Source of the DNA: an uncultured Collinsella sp.
GTDB taxonomy: Bacteria; Actinomycetota; Coriobacteriia; Coriobacteriales; Coriobacteriaceae
Length of the DNA: 7,960 nucleotides
Reading direction: 5' to 3'
Assembly: GCA_937934355.1 (NCBI GenBank)
Contig: CALGZY010000239.1
Span: forward strand, 1-7,960
The position numbers and the translations under genes were made by a program. Below are positions 1 to 6,443 of this stretch, piece by piece. The notes under the pieces were generated by a model. The model made no database searches, had not been told where the DNA came from, and worked only from the letters and a program-made list of their open reading frames with translations. Numbering within the stretch: the stretch's first letter is position 1; every line of letters starts with the position of its first letter.

Positions 1-501
1 ACGCTCGAGCACGAGGTGGAACAGGGCACTCGCTATATCAATCTTATGCAGGCTCGTTATGGCGACGGCTGTCTGCGCGTCTCGGTCGATATCGACTTTG
101 AGGTGCGCGATTGCATGGTGCCGCCGTTTATCTTGCAGCCGTTGCTCGAAAACTGCATCAAGCACGCGCAGCGCGAGACCGAGCCGCTTTCTATTCATGT
201 TAGGGCTTTCGAGACCGATGACGGTTTGGAGATCATCGTCGAGGACGACGGCATCGGTATGAGCGAAGAAGTCTGCGCGCATCTGTTTGAGCAACATCGC
301 CTGGAGGAGCCCGAGAGCATTACCGCCGACGGCTCCGTCAAGCGAGGTTGCGGCCTGGCGCTCTTCAACGTGCTTCAGCGCATCCATTTCTTTTACGGAG
401 AAGATTCCGGCATGCGCGTGAAGTCCCAGGAGGGCGTGGGAACGCAGGTCATCGTCGAGCTGAACGGCGAGCCGCATGAGCCGGCGCCGTTGACGGCGTA
501 G
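1..501 (+). CDS. LytS/YehU-type sensor histidine kinase, C-terminal part (5' end outside window)
   Basis: This is the last 166 residues of a sensor kinase. The reading frame is open from base 1 and runs to TAG at 499-501, so the sensor, any membrane segments and the phosphoacceptor histidine lie upstream of the window. What remains is the end of the His_kinase (PF06580-type) domain and the whole ATP-binding HATPase_c domain. Visible motifs are the N box LQPLLENCIKHA (window residues 45-56), the G1 box DDGIGM (82-87) and a G2-like glycine stretch GCGLALFNV (116-124), followed by RIHFFYG. The layout and motif spacing match the complete kinase at 5028-6371, for example a QARYG/KARFG block just before the N box. 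It lies 38 bases upstream of a LytTR regulator gene, so the two are almost certainly cognate and co-transcribed. A GTG at 16 could be misread as a start, but no full kinase would begin there. Confidence 0.92.
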   Translation, partial: TLEHEVEQGTRYINLMQARYGDGCLRVSVDIDFEVRDCMVPPFILQPLLENCIKHAQRETEPLSIHVRAFETDDGLEIIVEDDGIGMSEEVCAHLFEQHRLEEPESITADGSVKRGCGLALFNVLQRIHFFYGEDSGMRVKSQEGVGTQVIVELNGEPHEPAPLTA

Positions 502-539
502 CACGCGGTTGGATTGAGAGAAAAAGAGGGGAAGCACAT

Positions 540-1274
540 ATGTCCGAAGGCTGGAACATCTTGGTGGTTGATGACGAACCTCCCATTAGGGCTGAGCTAC
601 GCTATCTGTTGGAAAAGGATACGCGTGTGGGCCAGATTGCCGAGGCGGGCAATGTCACCGAGGCCGTGGAGTCGATTCTCTCGAACAAGCCCAACGTGTT
701 GTTTTTGGACATCACGATGCCCGGCCGCTCGGGAATTGAGCTTGCCGAGACGCTGCAGAACCTAAAGACGCCGCCGGTGGTTGTGTTTGTGACGGCGTTT
801 GCCGAGTTTGCCGCCGATGCGTATAACCTCGATGCGGTCGACTATGTCGTCAAGCCGGTCGAGGACGCACGCCTGTCAAAGGCACTCGACAAGATCGAGG
901 CAGCCTTGGGTGCCCATCGTGTTATCCACGCTCCGCGCCAGCCTTTGCGTCTGACGGTGGACCGCGGGGGCAAAAAGGTGTTCATTCCCGCCGCAGACGT
1001 CTGCTACTTTGAGGCGCGCGCCGATTTTTGCAACGCCATCTGCGCCGAGGGAACGTACCTGATCAATGAGTCGATCTCTTCGCTCGAGCGTCGCTTGGTC
1101 TCCGAGGGCTTTATTCGCGTTCATCGCAGCTATCTGGTCAATTTGGAAGACGTGCACAATGTCGAGATCGGTTCCACGGGTCTTATGGAGCTCAGACTCG
1201 ATCGCGTAACCTCGACGGTGCCCGTGTCCCGCCGTCGCGCTGCCGAGGTTAAAGCACACTTGGGGCTTGCGTAG
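540..1274 (+). CDS. LytTR-family response regulator (first system)
   Basis: This 244-residue two-component regulator has a CheY-like receiver (about residues 6-122) and a C-terminal LytTR DNA-binding domain (about 135-243). Receiver residues seen are the acidic pocket D11-D12-E13, phosphoacceptor D57 in FLDITMPG, T85 in FVTAF and K105 in the DYVVKP motif. LytTR hallmarks are FIRVHRSYLVNL (191-202) and VPVSRRR (227-233). Its length is typical of AlgR/AgrA/YehT-type regulators. The start ATG at 540 has a Shine-Dalgarno AGAGGGG at 525-531, eight bases upstream. It follows the kinase gene by 38 bases and should be phosphorylated by it. It is clearly paralogous to the regulator at 6444-7160. The target genes cannot be read from the window; the phospholipase-like and transporter genes just downstream are the simplest guess only. 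Confidence 0.96.
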   Translation: MSEGWNILVVDDEPPIRAELRYLLEKDTRVGQIAEAGNVTEAVESILSNKPNVLFLDITMPGRSGIELAETLQNLKTPPVVVFVTAFAEFAADAYNLDAVDYVVKPVEDARLSKALDKIEAALGAHRVIHAPRQPLRLTVDRGGKKVFIPAADVCYFEARADFCNAICAEGTYLINESISSLERRLVSEGFIRVHRSYLVNLEDVHNVEIGSTGLMELRLDRVTSTVPVSRRRAAEVKAHLGLA

Positions 1275-1291
1275 ACGGTCTGCGTGCCGTC
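1274..1291 (+). terminator. Weak hairpin after the first regulator gene
   Basis: GACGG (1274-1278) pairs with CCGTC (1287-1291) across an 8-base loop and is followed only by GTTTACC. The stem begins at the last base of the TAG stop codon. The short stem and missing T tract make it at best a weak terminator, so read-through into the next gene is possible. Confidence 0.25.
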
Positions 1292-1307
1292 GTTTACCAT
1301 CGCAGGT

Positions 1308-1334
1308 TTGGCATGGGTGCGCGGTGGGCATAAT
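1308..1334 (+). promoter_or_regulatory. Candidate promoter of the phospholipase C-like gene
   Basis: TTGGCA (1308-1313, five of six matches to TTGACA) and CATAAT (1329-1334, five of six to TATAAT) are separated by 15 bases, which is at the short end of the normal range. The -10 box sits in a GGG-box-G context shared with the candidate -10 boxes at 2366 and 3765. It ends 32 bases before the ATG at 1367. Confidence 0.45.
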
Positions 1335-1354
1335 GGGTGGCATCGAATGAAATC

Positions 1355-1360
1355 GAAAGG
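1355..1360 (+). promoter_or_regulatory. Ribosome binding site that sets the start at 1367
   Basis: GAAAGG ends six bases before ATG 1367. An in-frame GTG at 1337 would add ten residues. It lacks a comparable site and lies directly against the candidate -10 box, so the ATG is preferred. Confidence 0.7.
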
Positions 1361-1366
1361 ATCATT

Positions 1367-2311
1367 ATGCCCGCGCTTATCACCCATCATCTGTTTGGCG
1401 AGGAAAGCATCGACCGTCTTCCACAGGGCGTCATCACGTCCGATGAAGAGCGCATTGCCTTTATCTTGGGCAACCAAGGCCCCGACCCGTTTTTCTTTCA
1501 CATTCTGACACCGCGTGTTTCCGACTGCACGCTGCTGGCGCAGGTCATGCATCGGTCGCGCATGTCTCGTCAGTTTGCGTGCCTGCGCGACGGCGTGTCG
1601 CATCTGCTGCCGCGCGACGCCAGCTTGGGTCGTGCCTTTGCGCTGGGCCTGCTGTCTCATTACGTGCTCGACCGCAACGCTCATCCCTTTGTCTATGAGC
1701 AGCAGTTTGGCATTGTCGAGTCCGATTCAGAGCTTGAGGATTCGAGCAGTCAGGTCCATGCCGTGATCGAGAGCGACCTGGATGTGCTGATGCTGCAGCT
1801 TAAACGCGATGGCGCTACGGTTGACGATTACCCGCCGGCGGGCGAGATCGTCACCACTGATCGCATCAATCGCGTGGCCGGCGTGCTGATGAGCTATGTT
1901 GCCGGACGCGTGTACGGCATTGACATTCCGGCGGGGGAGTACGGTGCTGCCGTTGCCAATATGCAGCGACTTTACCGCGCGATTGAGCCGGCCGGCTCCG
2001 CAAAGACGCGCGCGATCTCGCTGGTTGAGGGCTTGGTGCACGATTACTCGCTGCTCGACGGCCTTGCTCATCGCGTGACGACGGAGTTGCCCGAGCGCAC
2101 CGGTAACCTGGGCCATCTGACATGGAAGAATCCCTTTACCGACGAGGTCTCGAACGAGAGTTTCCCCGAGGTCTTTGATCGCGCGCTGGGCGATTACGAG
2201 TGCACGGTCGCACGTTTTATCGAGACCGGTGACATGGATGCCGTGACCAGTCACGTCAACTACAGCGGTCGCGTGCTCAATGCCGATGAGGAGTTCGACC
2301 GCGAGGAATAG
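1367..2311 (+). CDS. Zinc-dependent phospholipase C-like protein (PF00882-type)
   Basis: The 314-residue product resembles the zinc-dependent phospholipase C/S1-P1 nuclease-like fold family. Family-like signatures are an N-terminal THHLFGEE (6-13), GNQGPDPFFF (35-44), H62, LLSHYVLDRNAHPFVYEQ (95-112, with H98, D102 and H106 as likely metal ligands) and H131/E135 in a later helix. WKNPFTDEVSNESFPEVFD (253-271) also resembles a C-terminal block of this family. There is no signal peptide or membrane segment, so it is probably cytoplasmic, unlike secreted clostridial alpha-toxin-type enzymes. Many such proteins are known only from this domain and their substrate is unknown; phospholipid hydrolysis is an inference from the family. 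It lies 92 bases after the first regulator gene and 101 before the transporter. The start at ATG 1367 is supported by GAAAGG at 1355-1360. Confidence 0.83.
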   Translation: MPALITHHLFGEESIDRLPQGVITSDEERIAFILGNQGPDPFFFHILTPRVSDCTLLAQVMHRSRMSRQFACLRDGVSHLLPRDASLGRAFALGLLSHYVLDRNAHPFVYEQQFGIVESDSELEDSSSQVHAVIESDLDVLMLQLKRDGATVDDYPPAGEIVTTDRINRVAGVLMSYVAGRVYGIDIPAGEYGAAVANMQRLYRAIEPAGSAKTRAISLVEGLVHDYSLLDGLAHRVTTELPERTGNLGHLTWKNPFTDEVSNESFPEVFDRALGDYECTVARFIETGDMDAVTSHVNYSGRVLNADEEFDREE

Positions 2312-2365
2312 GGCCCGTGCGTGCCCCTTTGCCGAATCCTTACCGGCGGTTCTGGACAATTGGGG

Positions 2366-2371
2366 TACGAT
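2366..2371 (+). promoter_or_regulatory. Candidate -10 box upstream of the transporter gene
   Basis: TACGAT is preceded by GGGG and followed by G, the same local pattern as the other two candidate -10 boxes. I see no good -35 hexamer at 16-18 bases. The ATG is 41 bases downstream. Confidence 0.35.
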
Positions 2372-2412
2372 GAACTAACTGCATATCGGGCGAATACGAA
2401 GGGTCCCTGTCC

Positions 2413-3672
2413 ATGAAATACACCAAGCTCGAGCGTAACTGGGTTATGTATGATGTGGGCAATTCGGCCCTTGTGCTGCTCAATACCTCGGTGGTGCCCA
2501 TTTACTTTAACGCCATCAATACCGGCGCTTCCTCGGCCGACCTGGTGGTCGCCTGGGGCAATGCGCAGACGATCGCCTCGCTGGTCATCGCCATGCTCAT
2601 GCCCATTCTGGGCGCGCTTGCCGACTACGCCGGCAACAAGATCAAGTTCTTCTTGGGCTTCTTCCTCACGGGCCTGGTGCTTTGCCTGGCGCAGGCTATC
2701 CCAATGTCCGCCATGGCATTTTTGACCGTGTACGTGCTGTGCACCATCGGCCTTAACTCTTCTATGACGTTCTACGACGCCATGCTGCCCGACATTACCA
2801 CCGACGAGCGCATGGACGCCGTGTCCAGCTCGGGCTATGCCTGGGGCTATATCGGTTCCACCGTGCCGTTCGTCATCTGCCTGGCGCTCATCATGGGTGG
2901 CCCCGCTCTTGGCGTCCCTACCATGCTGGCAACGCGTCTGTCGTTTATCATCACTGGTGCCTGGTGGCTCATCTTTACTCTGCCGCTCATTCGCACCTAT
3001 AAGCAAAAGTACGGTCGCGAGCGCGGTCCCGAGGACACCATCGGCCACATCGTGGGCGGTGTGTTCTCCGAGGTCGGACACACCATGCGCGAGATCGCCC
3101 ACAACAAGACCGTGCTGGTCTACATGGTCGCGTTCTTCTTCTACATCGACGGCGTGCACACGGTCATTTCCATGGCAACCAGCTACGGCTCGGCTTTGGG
3201 CATCGATTCGACGCAGTTGGTGCTGGCGCTGCTCGTTACGCAGTTTGTTGCTTTTCCGTCTGCCATCATCTACGGCAAGCTCGCCGGACGCGTGGGCACG
3301 CTCAACATGATTCTGGTGGCCGTCGCCGCCTACATGGGCATTGTGCTGTTTGCCGCGTTCTTCCTAAAGACCGCCTTCGAATTCTGGGTGCTTGCCATTA
3401 TGGTCGGCCTGTTCCAGGGCGGCGTGCAGGCGCTCAGCCGTAGCTACTTTGGCCGCATTATCCCTAAGGAAAAATCCAACGAGTACTACGGCTTCTTTGA
3501 CATCTTTGGTCGTTATGCAAGCGTCATGGGCACCTTCCTGGTGTCGGTCGTCACCTCGTTGACCGGCAACCCGTCACTGGGCGTCCTTTCCATTGGCGTG
3601 TTGCTGATCGTTGGCTTTATGCTGCTGGTCCGCCTGTCCCGCATGACTCGGGCGGCAGAGCATGCCGCATAG
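2413..3672 (+). CDS. UMF1-family (Atg22-like) MFS transporter
   Basis: This 419-residue integral membrane protein has about eleven or twelve hydrophobic segments. It belongs to the UMF1/Atg22-like branch of the major facilitator superfamily, shown by ERNWVMYDVGNSA (7-19), YDAMLPDI (121-128), the SSSGYAWGYIGS block (138-149) and the long C-terminal signature from GLFQGGVQALSRSYFG (332-347) through PKEKSNEYYGFFDIFGRY (351-368). Fungal Atg22 exports amino acids from the vacuole; bacterial members are mostly uncharacterised, so the substrate cannot be named. The central loop (about 194-230) is hydrophilic and basic, as expected between two six-helix halves. The length is normal for the family and nothing looks broken. 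ATG 2413 is preceded by GAAGGG at 2398-2403. It probably has its own transcription unit, because 101 bases and a candidate -10 box separate it from the gene before. Confidence 0.92.
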   Translation: MKYTKLERNWVMYDVGNSALVLLNTSVVPIYFNAINTGASSADLVVAWGNAQTIASLVIAMLMPILGALADYAGNKIKFFLGFFLTGLVLCLAQAIPMSAMAFLTVYVLCTIGLNSSMTFYDAMLPDITTDERMDAVSSSGYAWGYIGSTVPFVICLALIMGGPALGVPTMLATRLSFIITGAWWLIFTLPLIRTYKQKYGRERGPEDTIGHIVGGVFSEVGHTMREIAHNKTVLVYMVAFFFYIDGVHTVISMATSYGSALGIDSTQLVLALLVTQFVAFPSAIIYGKLAGRVGTLNMILVAVAAYMGIVLFAAFFLKTAFEFWVLAIMVGLFQGGVQALSRSYFGRIIPKEKSNEYYGFFDIFGRYASVMGTFLVSVVTSLTGNPSLGVLSIGVLLIVGFMLLVRLSRMTRAAEHAA

Positions 3673-3719
3673 GAGCGAGCAGCTATTGTGCCTGTCCACG
3701 GTACTCTTTTGGGGTTATC

Positions 3720-3749
3720 CGCAATAAACATTGCGACTTGCGAGCAATG
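3720..3749. promoter_or_regulatory. Candidate operator: alternating GCAAT/ATTGC repeats
   Basis: CGCAAT (3720-3725) and ATTGCG (3730-3735) form a perfect inverted repeat with a 4-base spacer. CATTGC (3729-3734) and GCAATG (3744-3749) form a second one with a 9-base spacer. The hexamer TTGCGA is also repeated directly at 3731-3736 and 3738-3743. The cluster ends 15 bases upstream of the candidate -10 box at 3765, the place where an activator or repressor would act. Function is inferred from symmetry and position only. Confidence 0.4.
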
Positions 3750-3764
3750 ATTTGCCCAAGTGGG

Positions 3765-3770
3765 TATGAT
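3765..3770 (+). promoter_or_regulatory. Candidate -10 box for the glycosyltransferase operon
   Basis: TATGAT (five of six matches to TATAAT) lies in a GTGGG-box-GG context like the other candidates in this window. The nearest TTGCGA hexamer (3738-3743) is 21 bases away, too far for a standard -35 box, which suggests an activator-dependent promoter or a false call. Transcription would begin about 10 bases before the hairpin at 3787. Confidence 0.4.
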
Positions 3771-3786
3771 GGAATCAGCTAGGTCG

Positions 3787-3822
3787 CGGGGCGTCGCCTG
3801 TGTTTGGCGGCGTCCCGTTTTT
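3787..3822 (+). terminator. Terminator-like hairpin in the leader of the glycosyltransferase operon
   Basis: CGGGGCGTCGCC (3787-3798) pairs over all 12 positions with GGCGGCGTCCCG (3806-3817), with two G-U wobbles and a 7-base loop, and is followed by five Ts (3818-3822). This is a standard intrinsic terminator shape. It could end the transporter transcript 115 bases after its stop codon. Because a candidate promoter lies upstream and the next ATG only 21 bases downstream, it could also act as an attenuator. Confidence 0.75.
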
Positions 3823-3843
3823 GTGTTGCAGGGAGGGTAAGGC

Positions 3844-5031
3844 ATGAACGCCACAGTCGTGATTCCAACGTATTGGGCGGGCGATGACGCTTGCGCAAAC
3901 GCCCTTGGCACCTATGACCATTCGACACGACTCAACGCCGACAATCCCGAACTCGACCGCTGTCTGGCCTCGCTTGAGCAGGTGCGCGACATCCCGCGCA
4001 TCATCCTTTTGGTGGTCTGTCCCGTTTCTGCCACAGCCGATGTGTCGCTGCGCGTGCACGAGATTGTCGACGCGCATCCCACGCTCAAGGTCACCGTTGT
4101 CACCAACACCCAGGCCTCGCGCATCGCAGACCGGGTTGCTCAGATCGCGCCCAAGGGTTCGGGCGAGTGCGTGAGCCTGCGAGGCTACGGTGCCATCCGC
4201 AATATGGGGCTAGCCTGCGCCGCTGTGCTGGGGCATGACGCGGTTATCTTTTTGGATGACGATGAGACTGTCATCGACGCCGACTTTATGAAGCGCGCGA
4301 CCTATGCGTTGGGACAGCAGACGCGTCAGGGCTTGCCGATCTTGGTCAAGAGCGGCTATTTCTACGATCGCGACGGCTCGCCGCTGGCTCCCACGGACAA
4401 GGCGGGCATCTGCCATCGTTGGTGGACCAAGCGCATCGAGTTCAACCGTTGGATGAAAAAGGCGCTTTCGGGCACCCGCATCTCGCGCTCCAACTACGTG
4501 TGCGGCGGCCTGATGGCCCTGCACGCCCGCGCCTTTACGCGTGTGGCCTTTGACCCGTTTATCACCCGCGGCGAGGACTTGGATTACCTCTTTAACATGC
4601 GCATGTTTGGCTACGACGTGTGGTTCGATAACGAGTGGACCGTGCGCCATCTGCCTCCGGAGTCCGAAAAGCGCTCACCGCGCTTTATGCAGGATGTATA
4701 CCGTTGGTACTACGAACGGGCCAAGTTGACATTCGCCGCGCATCAAAAGGAGCTCATTCCCGTTACGGCGGCATCGCTCATGCCCTACCCGGGCCCGTGG
4801 ATTTCGCGCGAGCTCGACGACCGCGTGCGCAAGACCGCTATGGTCCGCAGCGTGTTTACCCGCGAGCATGAGGGCTACCTGCGCATCTGGCGCCATGGTA
4901 TCGACGAGGCAAAGGCCTATGCGCGCCAAAACGCTGCAAGCTACCTGCGTTTCCAGAGCTTTTGGCCCAAGATCATGGACGGGCTTTGGCGTGACGCACA
5001 ACTGATCAGTATCCTGGAGGGGGCCGAATGA
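3844..5031 (+). CDS. Family 2-like (GT-A fold) glycosyltransferase
   Basis: The 395-residue protein looks like an inverting GT-A glycosyltransferase. It starts with the usual nucleotide-sugar-binding strand TVVIPTYW (4-11). The metal-binding acidic motif is FLDDDE (136-141), preceded by RGYGAIRNMG (113-122). A later GGLMALHARAF (221-231) and TRGEDLDYLF (241-250, probable acceptor or catalytic acid region) followed by VRHLPP (267-272) match the second half of such enzymes. A long segment after the first strand (about 12-50) and a C-terminal region rich in Arg, Trp and Tyr (about 280-395) are not recognised. There is no signal peptide or membrane helix, so it should act in the cytoplasm or at the inner membrane face. 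Donor and acceptor are unknown. ATG 3844 has GGGAGGG at 3831-3837. Its stop overlaps the next start as ATGA, linking it to a sensor kinase. Confidence 0.82.
   Translation: MNATVVIPTYWAGDDACANALGTYDHSTRLNADNPELDRCLASLEQVRDIPRIILLVVCPVSATADVSLRVHEIVDAHPTLKVTVVTNTQASRIADRVAQIAPKGSGECVSLRGYGAIRNMGLACAAVLGHDAVIFLDDDETVIDADFMKRATYALGQQTRQGLPILVKSGYFYDRDGSPLAPTDKAGICHRWWTKRIEFNRWMKKALSGTRISRSNYVCGGLMALHARAFTRVAFDPFITRGEDLDYLFNMRMFGYDVWFDNEWTVRHLPPESEKRSPRFMQDVYRWYYERAKLTFAAHQKELIPVTAASLMPYPGPWISRELDDRVRKTAMVRSVFTREHEGYLRIWRHGIDEAKAYARQNAASYLRFQSFWPKIMDGLWRDAQLISILEGAE
5016..5031 (+). promoter_or_regulatory. Ribosome binding site and ATGA overlap coupling glycosyltransferase and kinase
   Basis: GGAGGGGG at 5016-5023, inside the glycosyltransferase gene, sits four bases before ATG 5028. 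That ATG overlaps the TGA at 5029-5031. The kinase can therefore be translated by coupling and also by its own strong site. Confidence 0.8.
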
Positions 5032-6371
5032 TCGACCGCCGCGCCCAGCGCGATAGTTCAATATCAATCTTTCGCATCATTGCCGTTGCCTGCGCCATTT
5101 GTGTGCTGGTGTACTTTATTTTTGCCTTGGTGACCGGTATCGAGCCGATCGCCACGGTGATTGCCTGCGCGCTGCTGTGCATCTTTCTGTGCATCTTTAT
5201 CTTTTTGACGCTCAATCCCGATTCGGTGCGCTCCCAGTACACCGAGGAGACGCTCTCGGTGGCCTCGGCCATGCTCGAGGACATTAAGGGCGGTCTGACG
5301 CAGGAGTCGGCGCGTTTGGTGTGCCGGCGCATTTTGCCCGAGACGCGCGCCATGACGGTGGCCATCACCGACGAGGACAACGTGCTTGCCTGCGCGGGCG
5401 AGTTTGAGGAAAAACTGCTGCCCGATACTCCCATCCACACGCTTGCCACACGCTACGTTATCGAACATGGCATCGTGCAGTCGTTCAACCGTATGGTGGA
5501 TGTCGTGGGCTCGGACGGCTCGCACAACCAAGTCCCCGCCGGCATTATCGCCCCCATCAAGGTGGGCGATCGTACCGTCGGCACGCTCAAGTTCTACTAC
5601 AAGACCCCGCGCGCCGTCGACCGTACCCAGTATGCGCTTGCCTCGGGCTTTGCCGAGATCTTGTCCACGCAGCTCGCCATCCACGAGCTCGAGGTGCAAA
5701 AGGAACTCACGGCGCGCGCCGAGGTGCGTGCGCTGCAGGCGCAGATTAACCCGCACTTCCTGTTCAACACGCTGAACACCATTGCATCGTTTACGCGCAC
5801 CGACCCGCTGCGGGCCCGCGAACTGCTTCGTGAGTTCTCATCGTTCTATCGTGCCACGCTCGACAACTCGGGATCGCTTATTCCGGTCTCGCGCGAGGTC
5901 GCACAGACCAAGCGCTACCTTACCTTTGAGAAGGCCCGCTTTGGCGAGGATCGCGTGCTTGCGACGTTCGATGTGTCCGAGGACGTGGAAGATACGCTGG
6001 TGCCGGCGTTCGTGATCCAGCCGATTGTCGAGAACGCCGTGCGTCATGGTATGGGCGATGACGACGCCCTGAGGATCGACGTGACCGTTCACCAAGACGG
6101 CGAGGATGCAATCTTGATTGCCGTGGCCGATAATGGCGTGGGCATGGATGAGGGTACCGCCGCCAGACTGTTTGACGAGCGCTCTGCCCGTCCCGACGCC
6201 AGCTCTCCCCAGGGTGGCGGCGCCGGTGTGGCCATGCACAATATTTCGGAGCGCATCCATCGCTTTTATGGGCCGCACTCCTATACGCGTGTCGAATCGG
6301 CGCCGGGCAAGGGCACCAAAGTGCTCCTTCATCTTGATTTGTCAGAGAGCATCTTTGACATTCAAGAGTAA
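5028..6371 (+). CDS. LytS/YehU-type membrane sensor histidine kinase with GAF-like domain (second system)
   Basis: This complete 447-residue kinase has two hydrophobic segments (about 14-35 and 40-61) separated by a very short loop, so almost nothing is exposed outside. A cytoplasmic GAF-like domain follows (about 80-215) and probably senses a ligand or a membrane or cytoplasmic state. A helical linker (about 216-238) leads to the His_kinase domain, with phosphoacceptor H243 in NPHFLFN (241-247). The HATPase_c domain shows the N box QPIVENAVRHG (331-341), G1 box DNGVGM (368-373) and a glycine-rich G2 region GGGAGVAMHN (396-405). The paired architecture resembles LytS/BtsS relatives, but LytS's multi-helix 5TM sensor is absent. 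Its first codon overlaps the glycosyltransferase stop, and the cognate LytTR regulator lies 72 bases downstream. The signal is unknown. Confidence 0.95.
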   Translation: MIDRRAQRDSSISIFRIIAVACAICVLVYFIFALVTGIEPIATVIACALLCIFLCIFIFLTLNPDSVRSQYTEETLSVASAMLEDIKGGLTQESARLVCRRILPETRAMTVAITDEDNVLACAGEFEEKLLPDTPIHTLATRYVIEHGIVQSFNRMVDVVGSDGSHNQVPAGIIAPIKVGDRTVGTLKFYYKTPRAVDRTQYALASGFAEILSTQLAIHELEVQKELTARAEVRALQAQINPHFLFNTLNTIASFTRTDPLRARELLREFSSFYRATLDNSGSLIPVSREVAQTKRYLTFEKARFGEDRVLATFDVSEDVEDTLVPAFVIQPIVENAVRHGMGDDDALRIDVTVHQDGEDAILIAVADNGVGMDEGTAARLFDERSARPDASSPQGGGAGVAMHNISERIHRFYGPHSYTRVESAPGKGTKVLLHLDLSESIFDIQE

Positions 6372-6380
6372 AATAAAAGG

Positions 6381-6418
6381 CTACGGGCTCAACGTCATGC
6401 GACGGATGCCCGGCGTAG
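6381..6418 (+). other. Foldable RNA element between kinase and regulator genes
   Basis: CTACG (6381-6385) pairs with CGTAG (6414-6418). Next to it GGC (6386-6388) can pair with GCC (6408-6410), leaving CGG unpaired on the right, and an inner CGTC (6393-6396) pairs with GACG (6401-6404) around ATGC. No T tract follows, so it is not a standard terminator. It could adjust regulator expression relative to the kinase, or act as an RNA processing or stability element. Confidence 0.4.
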
Positions 6419-6427
6419 TTAGTTGAC

Positions 6428-6433
6428 GAAAGG
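6428..6433 (+). promoter_or_regulatory. Ribosome binding site that sets the start at 6444
   Basis: GAAAGG lies ten bases upstream of ATG 6444. An in-frame TTG at 6423 would place the site inside the coding region and add seven residues before the usual receiver start, so ATG 6444 is preferred. Confidence 0.65.
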
Positions 6434-6443
6434 TTTTATCCCT

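Noticed and set aside
1337..1366. GTG start ten codons upstream of the phospholipase-like gene
   Set aside because: It abuts the candidate -10 box and has no good ribosome binding site, whereas ATG 1367 has one.
1727..2359. Minus-strand open frame of 210 codons
   Set aside because: It is antisense to the well-supported phospholipase-like gene, with no ribosome binding site evidence and no domain.
2260..3159. Long open frame on the minus strand, about 299 codons
   Set aside because: It lies opposite the transporter and the end of the phospholipase gene. Its product is His/Gly/Asp/Gln-rich without any domain, as expected for the antisense of high-G+C coding DNA.
3673..3843. Possible riboswitch or small RNA gene in the intergenic region
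   Set aside because: Only one clear hairpin with a T tract and short DNA-type inverted repeats are visible. No conserved riboswitch core is recognised.
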